From assembly GCA_900544535.1 (NCBI GenBank), contig UQVH01000016.1, forward strand, positions 9,432 through 73,431: 64,000 bases of DNA, written 5' to 3'. Shown here piece after piece: positions 49,704-57,861 of this stretch. The notes beneath the pieces were generated by a model. The model saw nothing but the letters and a program-made list of their open reading frames with translations, was not told the origin of the DNA and made no database searches. Source of the stretch: an uncultured Bacteroidales bacterium (GTDB lineage Bacteria; Bacteroidota; Bacteroidia; Bacteroidales; Muribaculaceae). The translations under genes were made by a program, and so were the position numbers. Each line of letters opens with the position of its first letter. The first letter of the stretch is position 1.

Positions 49704-51326
49704 CTATTTCAGCGCCTTGACCGGAAACGCGGCTTTGCCTGTGCGGAGAGCTTCGACTCCGCTGACCACCGTCGGATCAAGTTCGTTGAATACCTTGAAG
49801 TAGCCTTCGACACCGAGCGCATTTCGGGCTATCATGGCTTTCAGTTGGTTAACAATCAGATCACGGGAAATGTTTATGTAGTACCACCGTGGGGCCACTC
49901 CGGCTTTCTGCGAGTAGCTGACGAAGTCCTGGAGTAGAGTGTCGTCGTCGGGTAGCATACGGAGCAGTGTCGCAACGTCCTTGGCCTTTTCAAGTCGGTC
50001 GCGGTTGCGGTCGGTGTAGTCGAACGTATATTTCTGAATCAGTCCGGCGTTGACGACATTGAGGTAATAGGACGTAATTCCGGCGGTGTCGTTTGGTACG
50101 AAAATGTCGGGCATGATGCCTCCGCCGCCATAGACCGTGCGCCCGTGGAGGGTCTCGAAAGCCAGCGACTTGTCGAGTTTGATCGAGTCAGCGCTGTAAA
50201 ACTCGCCGTGTTCGTAGCGGTTGATGATGTCGCGGTCATAGTCAGTGCCGGGGGCATAGGTTTTCTGGATGCAGCGGCCTGAGGGGGTGTAGTAGCGGGC
50301 GATGGTCAGGCGGATGGCGCTACTGTCGGGCAACTCCATCTGGTTCTGTACGAGACCCTTGCCGAACGAGCGGCGGCCGATGACCAGTCCGCGGTCGTTG
50401 TCCTGGATGGCGCCGGCGAAAATCTCGCTCGCGCTGGCCGAAACCTCGTCGATGAGCACCACAAGCTCCTTGTCGAGCAGCGAGCCGGAACCGTCGCTGA
50501 AGGTCGGACGCTCGTCGGGCGTCGTCTTTCCGCGCATACTAACAATTGGCGATCCTGCGGGCAGGAACTCGTTGGCCATAAGCACTGCCGGTTCCATGAA
50601 GCCGCCTCCGTTGCCGCGGAGGTCGATGACGAATTTATCGGCGCCGTCGGCCATGAGGTTGATGACCGACGTGAGGAACTCGCTGTATGTATTGGAGCCG
50701 AACTTGTTAATCTTGACATAGCCAATTTTCGGGGCTATCATGTAGGAGGCGTCGATGGAAGTCACGGGAATGTCGCCGCGTATCACCTCGAACGTCAGGA
50801 CCTTGTTGGAGGTGTGGCGCTTGATGCCGAGCTTGACCACGCTGCCTTTCGGACCGCGCAGAGAGGCACGGACCTTGACGTCGCTCCAATTCTGTCCGGC
50901 CACGATGGTGTCGTTGATGCTGACGATCTTGTCGCCCGCAAGCAAGCCGGCTTTTTCCGACGGACCGCCGGAGATCACCTCCAGGACGTTGATACTGTCG
51001 TTGAGCAGGTTGAACGAGATGCCCACACCTGAGAAGGAGCCGCTCAGTTCCTCGTTGACATTCTGGAGATCTGAGGCGGGTATATAGACGGAATGGGGGT
51101 CGAGATGAGAGAGAAGCCCTGCAAAGGATGTTTCGAGAAGGCTGTCGGTGTCGATGTCGTCGACATAAGAGCGGTCGATGATATCAAGGATAGTGTCGAG
51201 TTTGCTCCTTGAGTTCCATCGTGCGGAGTTATTGAAAAAAGATTTACCGATCCACATTCCGGCAACGAGAGCCACTGCAATGGCAAGCGGCATCCAGACG
51301 GACGTTTTTTTAAGACGGTTGTTCAT
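49704..51326 (-). CDS. S41 carboxy-terminal processing protease
   Basis: 540 residues. One N-terminal membrane anchor (about 11-30), short helical domain, a PDZ domain (about 85-165: GVGISFNLLNDSINVL, AGLLAGDKIVSINDT), then the S41 core with RGNGGGFMEPAVLMANE, the nucleophile Ser in VSASASEIFAGAIQ and the catalytic Lys in GRRSFGKGLVQ. The C-terminal 150 residues are a helical extension common in Bacteroidetes. It processes periplasmic proteins from their C-termini. Confidence 0.94.
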   Translation of the reverse strand: MNNRLKKTSVWMPLAIAVALVAGMWIGKSFFNNSARWNSRSKLDTILDIIDRSYVDDIDTDSLLETSFAGLLSHLDPHSVYIPASDLQNVNEELSGSFSGVGISFNLLNDSINVLEVISGGPSEKAGLLAGDKIVSINDTIVAGQNWSDVKVRASLRGPKGSVVKLGIKRHTSNKVLTFEVIRGDIPVTSIDASYMIAPKIGYVKINKFGSNTYSEFLTSVINLMADGADKFVIDLRGNGGGFMEPAVLMANEFLPAGSPIVSMRGKTTPDERPTFSDGSGSLLDKELVVLIDEVSASASEIFAGAIQDNDRGLVIGRRSFGKGLVQNQMELPDSSAIRLTIARYYTPSGRCIQKTYAPGTDYDRDIINRYEHGEFYSADSIKLDKSLAFETLHGRTVYGGGGIMPDIFVPNDTAGITSYYLNVVNAGLIQKYTFDYTDRNRDRLEKAKDVATLLRMLPDDDTLLQDFVSYSQKAGVAPRWYYINISRDLIVNQLKAMIARNALGVEGYFKVFNELDPTVVSGVEALRTGKAAFPVKALK

Positions 51327-51417
51327 AGAAGGTTTTTGCAGAAATCGTAGTTTAGCTTTTTGATGTTTTGTCAGATTATAGAGGGAGAAGGTAATGGCGG
51401 TGTGATGAGACCGGGTG

Positions 51418-51864
51418 TCAGGAGTCGCCTGGCGGACAGACGTCGGAAATGTGGCAGCATTCTATTCCGGCGCGGCGCAGCAGGTCAATGCCGTCGGTGA
51501 TGCGGTAGAGTTCGTTGAAAACCACTCTCTTTATTCCGGCCTGGATGATGAGTTTGGCACAGTCGAGACAAGGCGACGCGGTGACGTAGAGCGTCGAACC
51601 CTCGGCCGAATTGTTTGAACGGGCCACTTTGGTTATGGCGTTGGCTTCGGCGTGAAGCACATAGGTCTTCGTCCGGCCCTCTTCATCCTCACAGATATTT
51701 TCGAAGCCGGCAGGGGTACCGTTGAAACCGTCGGAAATAATCGTGCGGCCCTTCACCATGAGGGCTCCAACCTTACGGCGTTCGCAATAGGAATTTTCTG
51801 CCCAAATGCGAGCCATGCGCAAATAGCGTCTGTCAAGCAGATCCTGCTTACCGTTATGTTCCAT
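51418..51864 (-). CDS. Deoxycytidylate deaminase family protein
   Basis: 148 residues from ATG 51864 (MEHNGKQ); an ATG at 51888 adds 8 residues and cannot be excluded. Zn-dependent deaminase: VLHAEANAI provides the His and catalytic Glu, SPCLDCAKLI the two Cys. ComEB/dCMP deaminase length and the FNGTPAGFENICED segment fit dCMP to dUMP conversion for thymidylate synthesis. It lies 91 bp upstream of the S41 gene in the same direction. Confidence 0.9.
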   Translation of the reverse strand: MEHNGKQDLLDRRYLRMARIWAENSYCERRKVGALMVKGRTIISDGFNGTPAGFENICEDEEGRTKTYVLHAEANAITKVARSNNSAEGSTLYVTASPCLDCAKLIIQAGIKRVVFNELYRITDGIDLLRRAGIECCHISDVCPPGDS

Positions 51865-52215
51865 ATCGGTCGATTTTATCACCTGCAAAGATAGTGAGAA
51901 TTATTCGATTAAACTGCATTTCACAGCAAAAACTGACACATCCGGCCAAAAAATGTGCACAAGCGGGGGAATTTTTATCAATTCAGGAAGATATAAGAGT
52001 GCGTATGTCGCAAAGCCTTGAAAAGGCTATGTCTCCGAAACCTCAGGGTGAGCGAGCGCCGCAGCGCCAGCGGAGGCCGAGCGGTGCCTGAGGTTTCGGA
52101 AACCCAAGTTCTCCGAGCTTACGCCACGGCCTCTGCGTTACTTAGAACGATTACATTTGAGTTTTTGGTCGTTCTTTAATTTACAACGGCCAGTTTTTTA
52201 GTCGCAGACAATAAA
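51865..52215. other. Intergenic region with a GC-rich repeat
   Basis: No gene is seen. The notable content is the repeat at 52035-52099 and smaller inverted repeats such as AGCCTT/AAGGCT near 52014-52027 and GAACGA/TCGTTC near 52145-52175. Confidence 0.5.
52035..52099. repeat. 13-bp inverted repeat around a GC-rich core
   Basis: CCGAAACCTCAGG (52035-52047) is inverted at 52087-52099, enclosing a 39-bp GC-rich core of short GCGAGCGCC-type words in an otherwise AT-rich intergenic region. It looks like a dispersed repeat rather than a terminator, since both flanking genes point away from it. Confidence 0.75.
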
Positions 52216-52247
52216 TTTGTCGGTGTGAAAAGATTATATTATATTTG
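52216..52247 (+). promoter_or_regulatory. Promoter of the T9SS protein gene
   Basis: TTTG (52216-52219), 20 bp, TATATTTG (52240-52247): a consensus Bacteroides promoter. The start should be near 52254, leaving a leader of about 300 nt before the ATG at 52553. Confidence 0.75.
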
Positions 52248-52253
52248 CGATGC

Positions 52254-52552
52254 GCATTATTACGAGATGCGCAGACATATTTTTTAGAAAAGCGTTTCGT
52301 GCTTTATTCTTTACAGGAAATCGCCAATTTCAAAACAACGAGGATTGAAGCAGTCGAAAATCGCTCATGCTTGTCGCATATCCACTCCCCGGCAAGGGGA
52401 TTTGATATACGGGATGGCGTGGGAGTGGACTGTTTATCCGTTGTTAGGCGTTTGGCGATGCCTCCTGTAAGATAAACAGGAACATCATCCTGCGCTTTTA
52501 TATTATCACATTTCAACAGTCAATTCGGGGATGGATGCGACAAGGACGAATT
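52254..52552 (+). promoter_or_regulatory. Long structured 5' leader (attenuator-like) of the T9SS protein gene
   Basis: Consecutive stems are visible: TCCACTCCC (52381-52389) with GGGAGTGGA (52421-52429), then immediately CTGTTTATC (52430-52438) with GATAAACAG (52471-52479) enclosing AGGC/GCCT. The end of the second stem overlaps an alternative hairpin CAGGA/TCCTG (52477-52481 and 52488-52492) followed by GCGCTTTTA. Likewise CCCC (52387-52390) can pair with GGGG (52396-52399). Mutually exclusive pairings suggest a regulatory RNA, though the alternative stems are short. The small open frames here look like chance. Confidence 0.45.
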
Positions 52553-53368
52553 ATGAAAAAGCTTATTTTGTTGTTTGCCATTACCTTAGGCATAGCTGTC
52601 AATACAGCCTATGCGGAGATTACATTTTCACATCAGACAGGAACTTATCCAGGTTATTATCCTCAAACGGCAATGAAAGTGGAGGACGAGGGCGCAATTT
52701 TTCAACCTGCGGTAGTTTTTGAGTCTGGGACAGACATTGTAGTAACTATTTTTGCCGGAGGTAAAAATTTTGCTGTCGAAAAGCAGTTTACCATATATAT
52801 CAATGCTGATATGGAACTTGAGTCATTGTATATTCAATCCATACACCTTAGGGAGATTACAGTTACCAAAAATTTCTTTGTAAAAAATGGGAAATGGTGT
52901 GTCGCGTTTTCTAATGAGGAGGGGCGTATTATAGTGATAGATGAAGAAGGGAACATTTTAGGGACCCTTCCCGAATGTGAATTTTCGATGGAAATTTTTT
53001 TGGATGGTCTGACATATGGAAATCCCTATCTTATAGTGAGGGATGAGAATGGAATTTATAGCCTTTGTTCTTTCACAAATACAGCTGAATCCGGAATAAA
53101 ATCAGCAAAGGTAAATTCTGTTACAAGCGCCTATCCTAATCCGCTTCCTGCCGGAGGTACGTTTACTGTGAATTTTGAGCAACCGGCTGATGATGCCACA
53201 TTTTTCTCAGTCCTTGACATGAAAGGCCGTCAGGTCTATTGCCGTAGGGTTAAACCGGGTGATAATTCATTCTGTCTCTCCGGTACCCGTTTCGGTCACG
53301 GACATTATATTTATACTGTCGTCTATAAAGACGGAAACTCAGTTACCGGAAGATTGATGGCTGAATAA
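52553..53368 (+). CDS. Protein exported by the type IX secretion system
   Basis: 271 residues from ATG 52553; the frame begins 18 bp earlier but MKKLILLFAITLGIAVNTAYA is the signal peptide. The central part (about 25-185) is a beta-rich domain of unknown function with short repeats (ESLYIQSIHLREITVTKNFF, VKNGKWCVAFSNEEGRIIVI). Residues about 190-271 are a type A C-terminal sorting domain (AYPNPLPAGGTFTVNFEQPA, FSVLDMKGRQVYCRRV, GHYIYTVVYKDGNSVTGRL), which sends the protein across the outer membrane. The gene is strongly AT-rich in the middle and nearer the host in the sorting domain. Confidence 0.8.
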   Translation: MKKLILLFAITLGIAVNTAYAEITFSHQTGTYPGYYPQTAMKVEDEGAIFQPAVVFESGTDIVVTIFAGGKNFAVEKQFTIYINADMELESLYIQSIHLREITVTKNFFVKNGKWCVAFSNEEGRIIVIDEEGNILGTLPECEFSMEIFLDGLTYGNPYLIVRDENGIYSLCSFTNTAESGIKSAKVNSVTSAYPNPLPAGGTFTVNFEQPADDATFFSVLDMKGRQVYCRRVKPGDNSFCLSGTRFGHGHYIYTVVYKDGNSVTGRLMAE

Positions 53369-53398
53369 TCAGTCAGAAATCCCCCGACGAATGAAAAT

Positions 53399-53445
53399 CT
53401 GCCATTACCGGCCGCAATTAAGGACGGTAATGGCAGGTTTTATTG
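53399..53445. terminator. Bidirectional terminator
   Basis: CTGCCATTACCG (53399-53410) and CGGTAATGGCAG (53425-53436), perfect 12-bp stem, followed by GTTTTATTG on the plus strand and preceded by AAAAT for the minus strand. It separates convergent genes. Confidence 0.8.
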
Positions 53446-53506
53446 TATATACAATTGGGCATTAGGATGATTTCCGAACGAAGTAAGAGTTTTGGATTGA
53501 TTGTGA

Positions 53507-54424
53507 TTAAGGCAGGTTCTGGCGGTAGGTGATGAGGGTGGGGGATTTGAGGAGCTTTTTGACGGTTTTGCGGTCGAAGTCGGTGCCGAAGTAGTCCCAG
53601 AGGGGCTTGATTTTGGCGAGGATCTGTGTGTCGCCGCTGAGGGTGCGGGTGTAGTGGTCGAGGATGGCGGCGTGGAGGCGGAGGATGGATTCGCGCCGGT
53701 CGGCGGGTTGCCATTCGCGACCGGAGGTCCATTCGGCGAAGATGGAGGGGCGGCTGAGCAGTCCGCGGCCTATCATGACACCCGCGAGCGAGGGGAAGCG
53801 TCGGCGCAGGTCGTCGATCATCTCAGGTGTGGTGATGTCGCCGTTGAAGATGAGCGGATGAACGCAAATGTCGGCGATGCGGGCAAATTCGTCGGGGTGG
53901 AGCGGGCCGCTGTATTGCTCGGAGGCAGTGCGCGGGTGGACAGTGAGATGTGTCAGGGGCATGGCGTTGATCAGCGGCATAAGGGAGTGCCACTCTGCGG
54001 GATCACTGACACCGAGACGCATTTTGACGGAGAAACAGATGTCGTGGAATTCTCCGGCCATAACGTCGGCGATCTCGCGCAGGCGGTCGGGTGATTGCAG
54101 CATTCCGGAACCGCGGCCTTTGCGCACCTGTGGAACGAAAGGGCAGCCAAGATTCAGATCCACGCGGATGTGGCCCGACTCGCGGAGTGCTGAAACAAGC
54201 AGGCGGAACTCGGCGGCGTCGCGGAAGATGATTTGCGGAATGAGACGGTGGTTGGCGTTGAGCGGTGAAGTGACGTCACGCATATCGCGCGGACGCGGCT
54301 CCCCTTTCTCTACCCGCACGAATGGCGAGAAATAGGTCGGAGACCCCGCGCCGCCGTAGATTTCAGTGTGGAAATGGCGGAACGGGGCCTCTGTGTAGCC
54401 CTGCAAAGGCGCGGCCATCAGCAT
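53507..54424 (-). CDS. tRNA-dihydrouridine synthase
   Basis: About 305 residues from ATG 54424 (MLMAAPLQGYTEAPF); the frame reaches 54481, overlapping the esterase stop, and an ATG at 54418 also fits. Flavin-dependent Dus fold: MAAPLQGYTEAPFR, the catalytic Cys in NLGCPFVPQVRKGRGSGML, FSVKMRLG, LTVHPRTASEQYSG, IFNGDITTPE and MIGRGLLSRP. It reduces uridines in tRNA loops. It is shorter at the C-terminus than DusA/DusB, and which uridine it modifies cannot be read. Confidence 0.92.
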   Translation of the reverse strand: MLMAAPLQGYTEAPFRHFHTEIYGGAGSPTYFSPFVRVEKGEPRPRDMRDVTSPLNANHRLIPQIIFRDAAEFRLLVSALRESGHIRVDLNLGCPFVPQVRKGRGSGMLQSPDRLREIADVMAGEFHDICFSVKMRLGVSDPAEWHSLMPLINAMPLTHLTVHPRTASEQYSGPLHPDEFARIADICVHPLIFNGDITTPEMIDDLRRRFPSLAGVMIGRGLLSRPSIFAEWTSGREWQPADRRESILRLHAAILDHYTRTLSGDTQILAKIKPLWDYFGTDFDRKTVKKLLKSPTLITYRQNLP

Positions 54425-54462
54425 GAAGCCGTCAGCGGCGCTTTGGCCGTCAGAAGTTGCGC

Positions 54463-55260
54463 TCAGAAGCTCTTGAGCCATGCGGCGAGTTCGTCAAGGA
54501 CCTGGTCGTGATAGCGGAATGTGTCGCGGTGGCCCCAGCCGTGGCCTCCCGTGGGGTAGATGTGGAGCGCGGCGGGGACGCCGTTGGCAATGAGCGCCGT
54601 GTAGTAGTTGACAGAGTTAGCCGGAGGCACCGTGCGGTCGTCGCTGCTGAGGATGAGGAAGGCGCGCGGAGTTTCGGCGGTTACCTGTTTTTCGTTGGAA
54701 AATTCGGTTTCAAGAGCCTCGGAGGCTTCCTTGCCGAGAAGATTGTCGTGAGAACCGCGGTGGGTGTACGACTTGTCCATCGTGATCACCGGGTAGAAGA
54801 GGATCTGGAAATTCGGACGCGCGGGGGCCGGGGCGTGGGTGGCTACGGTCGAGGCAAGATGACCTCCGGCAGAGGAGCCCATGATGCCGATCTGCGCCGG
54901 GTCGAGATGCCAGACAGCGGCGCTGTCTCTCATGATGCGGACGGCGTTTTCGGCGTCGGCGATCGGAAGCGAGCGGTCGCCTTTGGGCATGGTGTAGGTC
55001 ACGACGGCATATGCGATGCCGAGGTCGTTGAAGAAGGGCGCCCAGTCGTAGCCCTCGTGGTTTACGGCGAGATGCGAGTAGCCACCGCCGGGGAGCGCTA
55101 CGACGGCGCGGCCCGTAGCCTTGGCCGAGTCGGGGAGATAGACGCGCATGGCGGGCGAGGCGATTTCAACGATGCGGCTTTCAGCCTGTGCGGTGACAGG
55201 ATTTGCGATGGCTATGAATGCGGCGGCGATGGCGCCGAGGATGCAGTTGGACAGTTTCAT
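54463..55260 (-). CDS. Exported alpha/beta-hydrolase (acetylxylan esterase-like)
   Basis: 265 residues with a signal peptide (AAAFIAIANPVTAQA). Catalytic triad: Ser in IMGSSAGGHLAS, Asp in LSSDDRTVPP, His in YPTGGHGWGH; oxyanion VALPGGGYSHLAVNHEG. This pattern matches the esterases found next to glycoside hydrolases in Bacteroidetes that remove acetyl or other acyl groups from plant polysaccharides. It lies 44 bp after the GH2 gene. Confidence 0.85.
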   Translation of the reverse strand: MKLSNCILGAIAAAFIAIANPVTAQAESRIVEIASPAMRVYLPDSAKATGRAVVALPGGGYSHLAVNHEGYDWAPFFNDLGIAYAVVTYTMPKGDRSLPIADAENAVRIMRDSAAVWHLDPAQIGIMGSSAGGHLASTVATHAPAPARPNFQILFYPVITMDKSYTHRGSHDNLLGKEASEALETEFSNEKQVTAETPRAFLILSSDDRTVPPANSVNYYTALIANGVPAALHIYPTGGHGWGHRDTFRYHDQVLDELAAWLKSF

Positions 55261-55304
55261 AGAGGGGTGTGGAAATATATGGTTGGGATTGTTTTTCGGT
55301 GTGA

Positions 55305-57731
55305 TTATTCGGTTGTGAGACGGACTGTGACGGGCTTGAGGCCGGGAGCCGAGGCGGTGAGGGTTACGGGTCCGGGAGCGGTTGTCGAGCGCAGGATCAC
55401 GGTGGCGGTGCCGTAGGAGAGGCTGCGGGTGGTGCCTGTCATCATTTCGTTGCTGTTTAGGTCGCCGTTGACCACAGCGACGACCTCGGCCGGACCGTCG
55501 ACCTTGAAGGTCAGCAGTTCGGAGGCCTGCGGATCGCGACGCTTCTTAGAGTCGATGGCCTCGACGCGGACATGTTGCAGGTCCATGCCGTCGGCTTTCC
55601 ATGCGGGATTGTCGGCGGCGGCGCGCAGGCGTGTGGCGCGGCCTGTGGTCTCGATGCGGTGAGTGGCAACCGGTGCGGACTGCCCGTCGCGGTAGGCAAA
55701 GGCTTCAAGGCGTCCGGCGTCGGCCGGCACGTTCTCCCAGACAATGCGGTTGCGCTTCTTGGGGTCGGCGGTGTCGTTTTTCTTGCGTCCGAGGCTCTTG
55801 CCGTTTAGGCGCAGTTCGACTTCATCGGCGTTGGTGAAGGTATAGATAGTGACTTTTGAACCTGCTGGGCGGTTCCAGTGGTCGGAAAGACGCTGGGTGC
55901 CGACCTGCACGTCGTTCCACATCAGCTGCTCGTCGCTGTCGATGACGCCGATGTGGACCGTCGGCTCCTCAGGCTTGTAGATGCTGCGCAGGAACCAGGC
56001 TATCGGCTTGGGTTCGAGGGAGATGTCGAAAATGCCCTGCGCCCAGCCTTTGGCAGGCCATCCGGCCGACTCGCCGAGATAGTCGATCATGCCCCAGTAG
56101 GCGAGTCCTACCACGCGGTCGAGATCCATCTCGTAGAAATTCGGACCCATGCCTGAGGTGTTGGCCTCGCTCTGATAGAAAATCATGTGGGGGAAGCGGC
56201 GCCGGTCGCCGGGGAAGTACATATAGCGGTAGTTGTATGACGCTATGTCGGTTGCGAGCGCGAGGGGGGCGGGGAGGGAGTCGGTGTCGGCGTCGCGGTA
56301 GCGCGGGTGCATGGCCACGGTCAGCGGGCGCGTCGTGTCGTAGCGGTGCAGGAGTGTCTGCTGGAGGCGGTAAGGGGTGACGCCCCAGTCGGCGTAGGGA
56401 AGGCTCCAGAGCATCTGCAGCTCGTTGCCGAGGCTCCACATGACGACCGACGGATGGTTGCGGTCGCGCCTGATCCATTCGGGGAGGTCCTTGGGCCACA
56501 GCTCCATCCATTCCCTGCGTCCTCCGGCATTCTGCTTGGTCCATTTGTCGTAAAGCTCGTCGACAACGAGGATGCCGTAGCGGTCGCAAAGGTCGAGGAA
56601 TTGCTCGCTGTAAGGGTTGTGGGAGGTGCGGATGTGGTTGAACCCGAAGTCTTTCAGCAGTCTGATGCGCTTCTCGATGGCGGCGGGATAGGCTGCGGCT
56701 CCGAGCGCTCCGAGCGTGTGGTGGTTGGCTATGCCTTTGAGCAGCAGCTTCTTGCCGTTGAGCTTGAAGCCGAAGTCGGGGGAGTATTCGATGGTCCTGA
56801 CGCCGAAAGTCTCGACGATGCTGTCAGCCACGGTGCCGTCGGGGCGCAGAAGCGAGAGTTCAAGGGTGTAGAGATGGGGCGAATCGCAGTCCCAGAGGCG
56901 TGGCGAGCGGAGGGTGAGGCTGTCGACGCGGTATTCGTTGGTTTTCTGCTTGCGGTTGAAGGGTAGGGCGGCTGTGCCGGAATAGACGGTCTGCCCGTCG
57001 GCGTCCTTTATGAGGGTTCTGACGCGGATCTCCTTGTAAGCCTTGATGGCGTTGGTGAGTTCGGCGTCGATCACCACCGAGGCGGAGAGGCTGTCGGCGA
57101 GCGGAGTGGTGATGTGGAGAGGATGGCGCGTGAAATGCAGTTTGGGGTCGGTGGTGACGAGGCTGACATTGCGGTAGAGACCGCCGCCGGTGTACCAGCG
57201 GGAGTTTTCGGGACTTCCGGTGTCGGCGCGCACGGCCACCACGTTGTCTCCATCGAAGTCGATCAGCGGGGTAATGTCGGCCTCGAAGCCGAGGTAGCCG
57301 TAATCGGTTCCGCCGACACGCTTGCCGTTGACGTAGACATCGCCAGTCAGCATTATTCCCTCGAAGTCGAGGAGCACACGGCGGTCTTTCCATGCCGGGT
57401 CGGCCTTGAAGGTCTTGCGATACCATCCGGCACCCATTTCCTTGAAGCCGCGGGCGCTTAGGCGGCTGCGGGTGTTGGCCGCGGAGTTTTTCATGTCGCC
57501 CTTCTCGCCTACCTCCGGGGCTACCCAGGGCTGGGAGATCTGATAGTCGTGGGGCAGACTGACCGGTGTCCACCGGCTGTCGTCAAAGGCGCGGGCGGCA
57601 GCGTCGGCCGGGTCTCCGGCCATGAATTTCCATCCGAAATTGAAGTTTTCGACATTGCGGCCGGAAGCCAGCGCCCCGGCGGAAATCCACAGCAACATGG
57701 CTGCGAAGATTGACAGAATCCTGTATTTCAT
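55305..57731 (-). CDS. GH2 beta-galactosidase-type glycoside hydrolase
   Basis: 808 residues from ATG 57731; signal peptide to about residue 22. Domains: sugar-binding beta-sandwich (25-205), Ig-like (210-315), TIM barrel (320-600) with acid/base Glu437 in WSLGNELQM and nucleophile Glu522 in YQSEANTSG, then two C-terminal Ig-like domains including a GH2 C5-type tail (FKVDGPAEVVAVVNGD). GH2 enzymes with this layout remove terminal beta-galactose or related sugars; beta-galactosidase is most likely but beta-glucuronidase/mannosidase are different in motif. It is the first gene of the GH2-esterase-dus run. Confidence 0.9.
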   Translation of the reverse strand: MKYRILSIFAAMLLWISAGALASGRNVENFNFGWKFMAGDPADAAARAFDDSRWTPVSLPHDYQISQPWVAPEVGEKGDMKNSAANTRSRLSARGFKEMGAGWYRKTFKADPAWKDRRVLLDFEGIMLTGDVYVNGKRVGGTDYGYLGFEADITPLIDFDGDNVVAVRADTGSPENSRWYTGGGLYRNVSLVTTDPKLHFTRHPLHITTPLADSLSASVVIDAELTNAIKAYKEIRVRTLIKDADGQTVYSGTAALPFNRKQKTNEYRVDSLTLRSPRLWDCDSPHLYTLELSLLRPDGTVADSIVETFGVRTIEYSPDFGFKLNGKKLLLKGIANHHTLGALGAAAYPAAIEKRIRLLKDFGFNHIRTSHNPYSEQFLDLCDRYGILVVDELYDKWTKQNAGGRREWMELWPKDLPEWIRRDRNHPSVVMWSLGNELQMLWSLPYADWGVTPYRLQQTLLHRYDTTRPLTVAMHPRYRDADTDSLPAPLALATDIASYNYRYMYFPGDRRRFPHMIFYQSEANTSGMGPNFYEMDLDRVVGLAYWGMIDYLGESAGWPAKGWAQGIFDISLEPKPIAWFLRSIYKPEEPTVHIGVIDSDEQLMWNDVQVGTQRLSDHWNRPAGSKVTIYTFTNADEVELRLNGKSLGRKKNDTADPKKRNRIVWENVPADAGRLEAFAYRDGQSAPVATHRIETTGRATRLRAAADNPAWKADGMDLQHVRVEAIDSKKRRDPQASELLTFKVDGPAEVVAVVNGDLNSNEMMTGTTRSLSYGTATVILRSTTAPGPVTLTASAPGLKPVTVRLTTE

Positions 57732-57810
57732 GGCAGTGATAACGGTACGTGGTTTTGAGTTCGTAAAGTTACGCAAAAAAAGCGTCAGTACCGCAATAAT
57801 TAAACTGGAG

Positions 57811-57842
57811 TTGTGAAATCTTGCATAAAAGTACTATATTTG
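57811..57842 (+). promoter_or_regulatory. Promoter of the ATPase-TOPRIM pair
   Basis: TTG (57811-57813), 21 bp, TATATTTG (57835-57842). The leader before the ATG at 57862 is only about 14 nt. Confidence 0.65.
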
Positions 57843-57861
57843 CATTATAAAACAATTCGGC

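Noticed and set aside
52245..52516. Small open frames on both strands in the T9SS gene leader
   Set aside because: They coincide with the inverted-repeat arms, lack start signals and do not show host codon preference; a structured leader explains them better.
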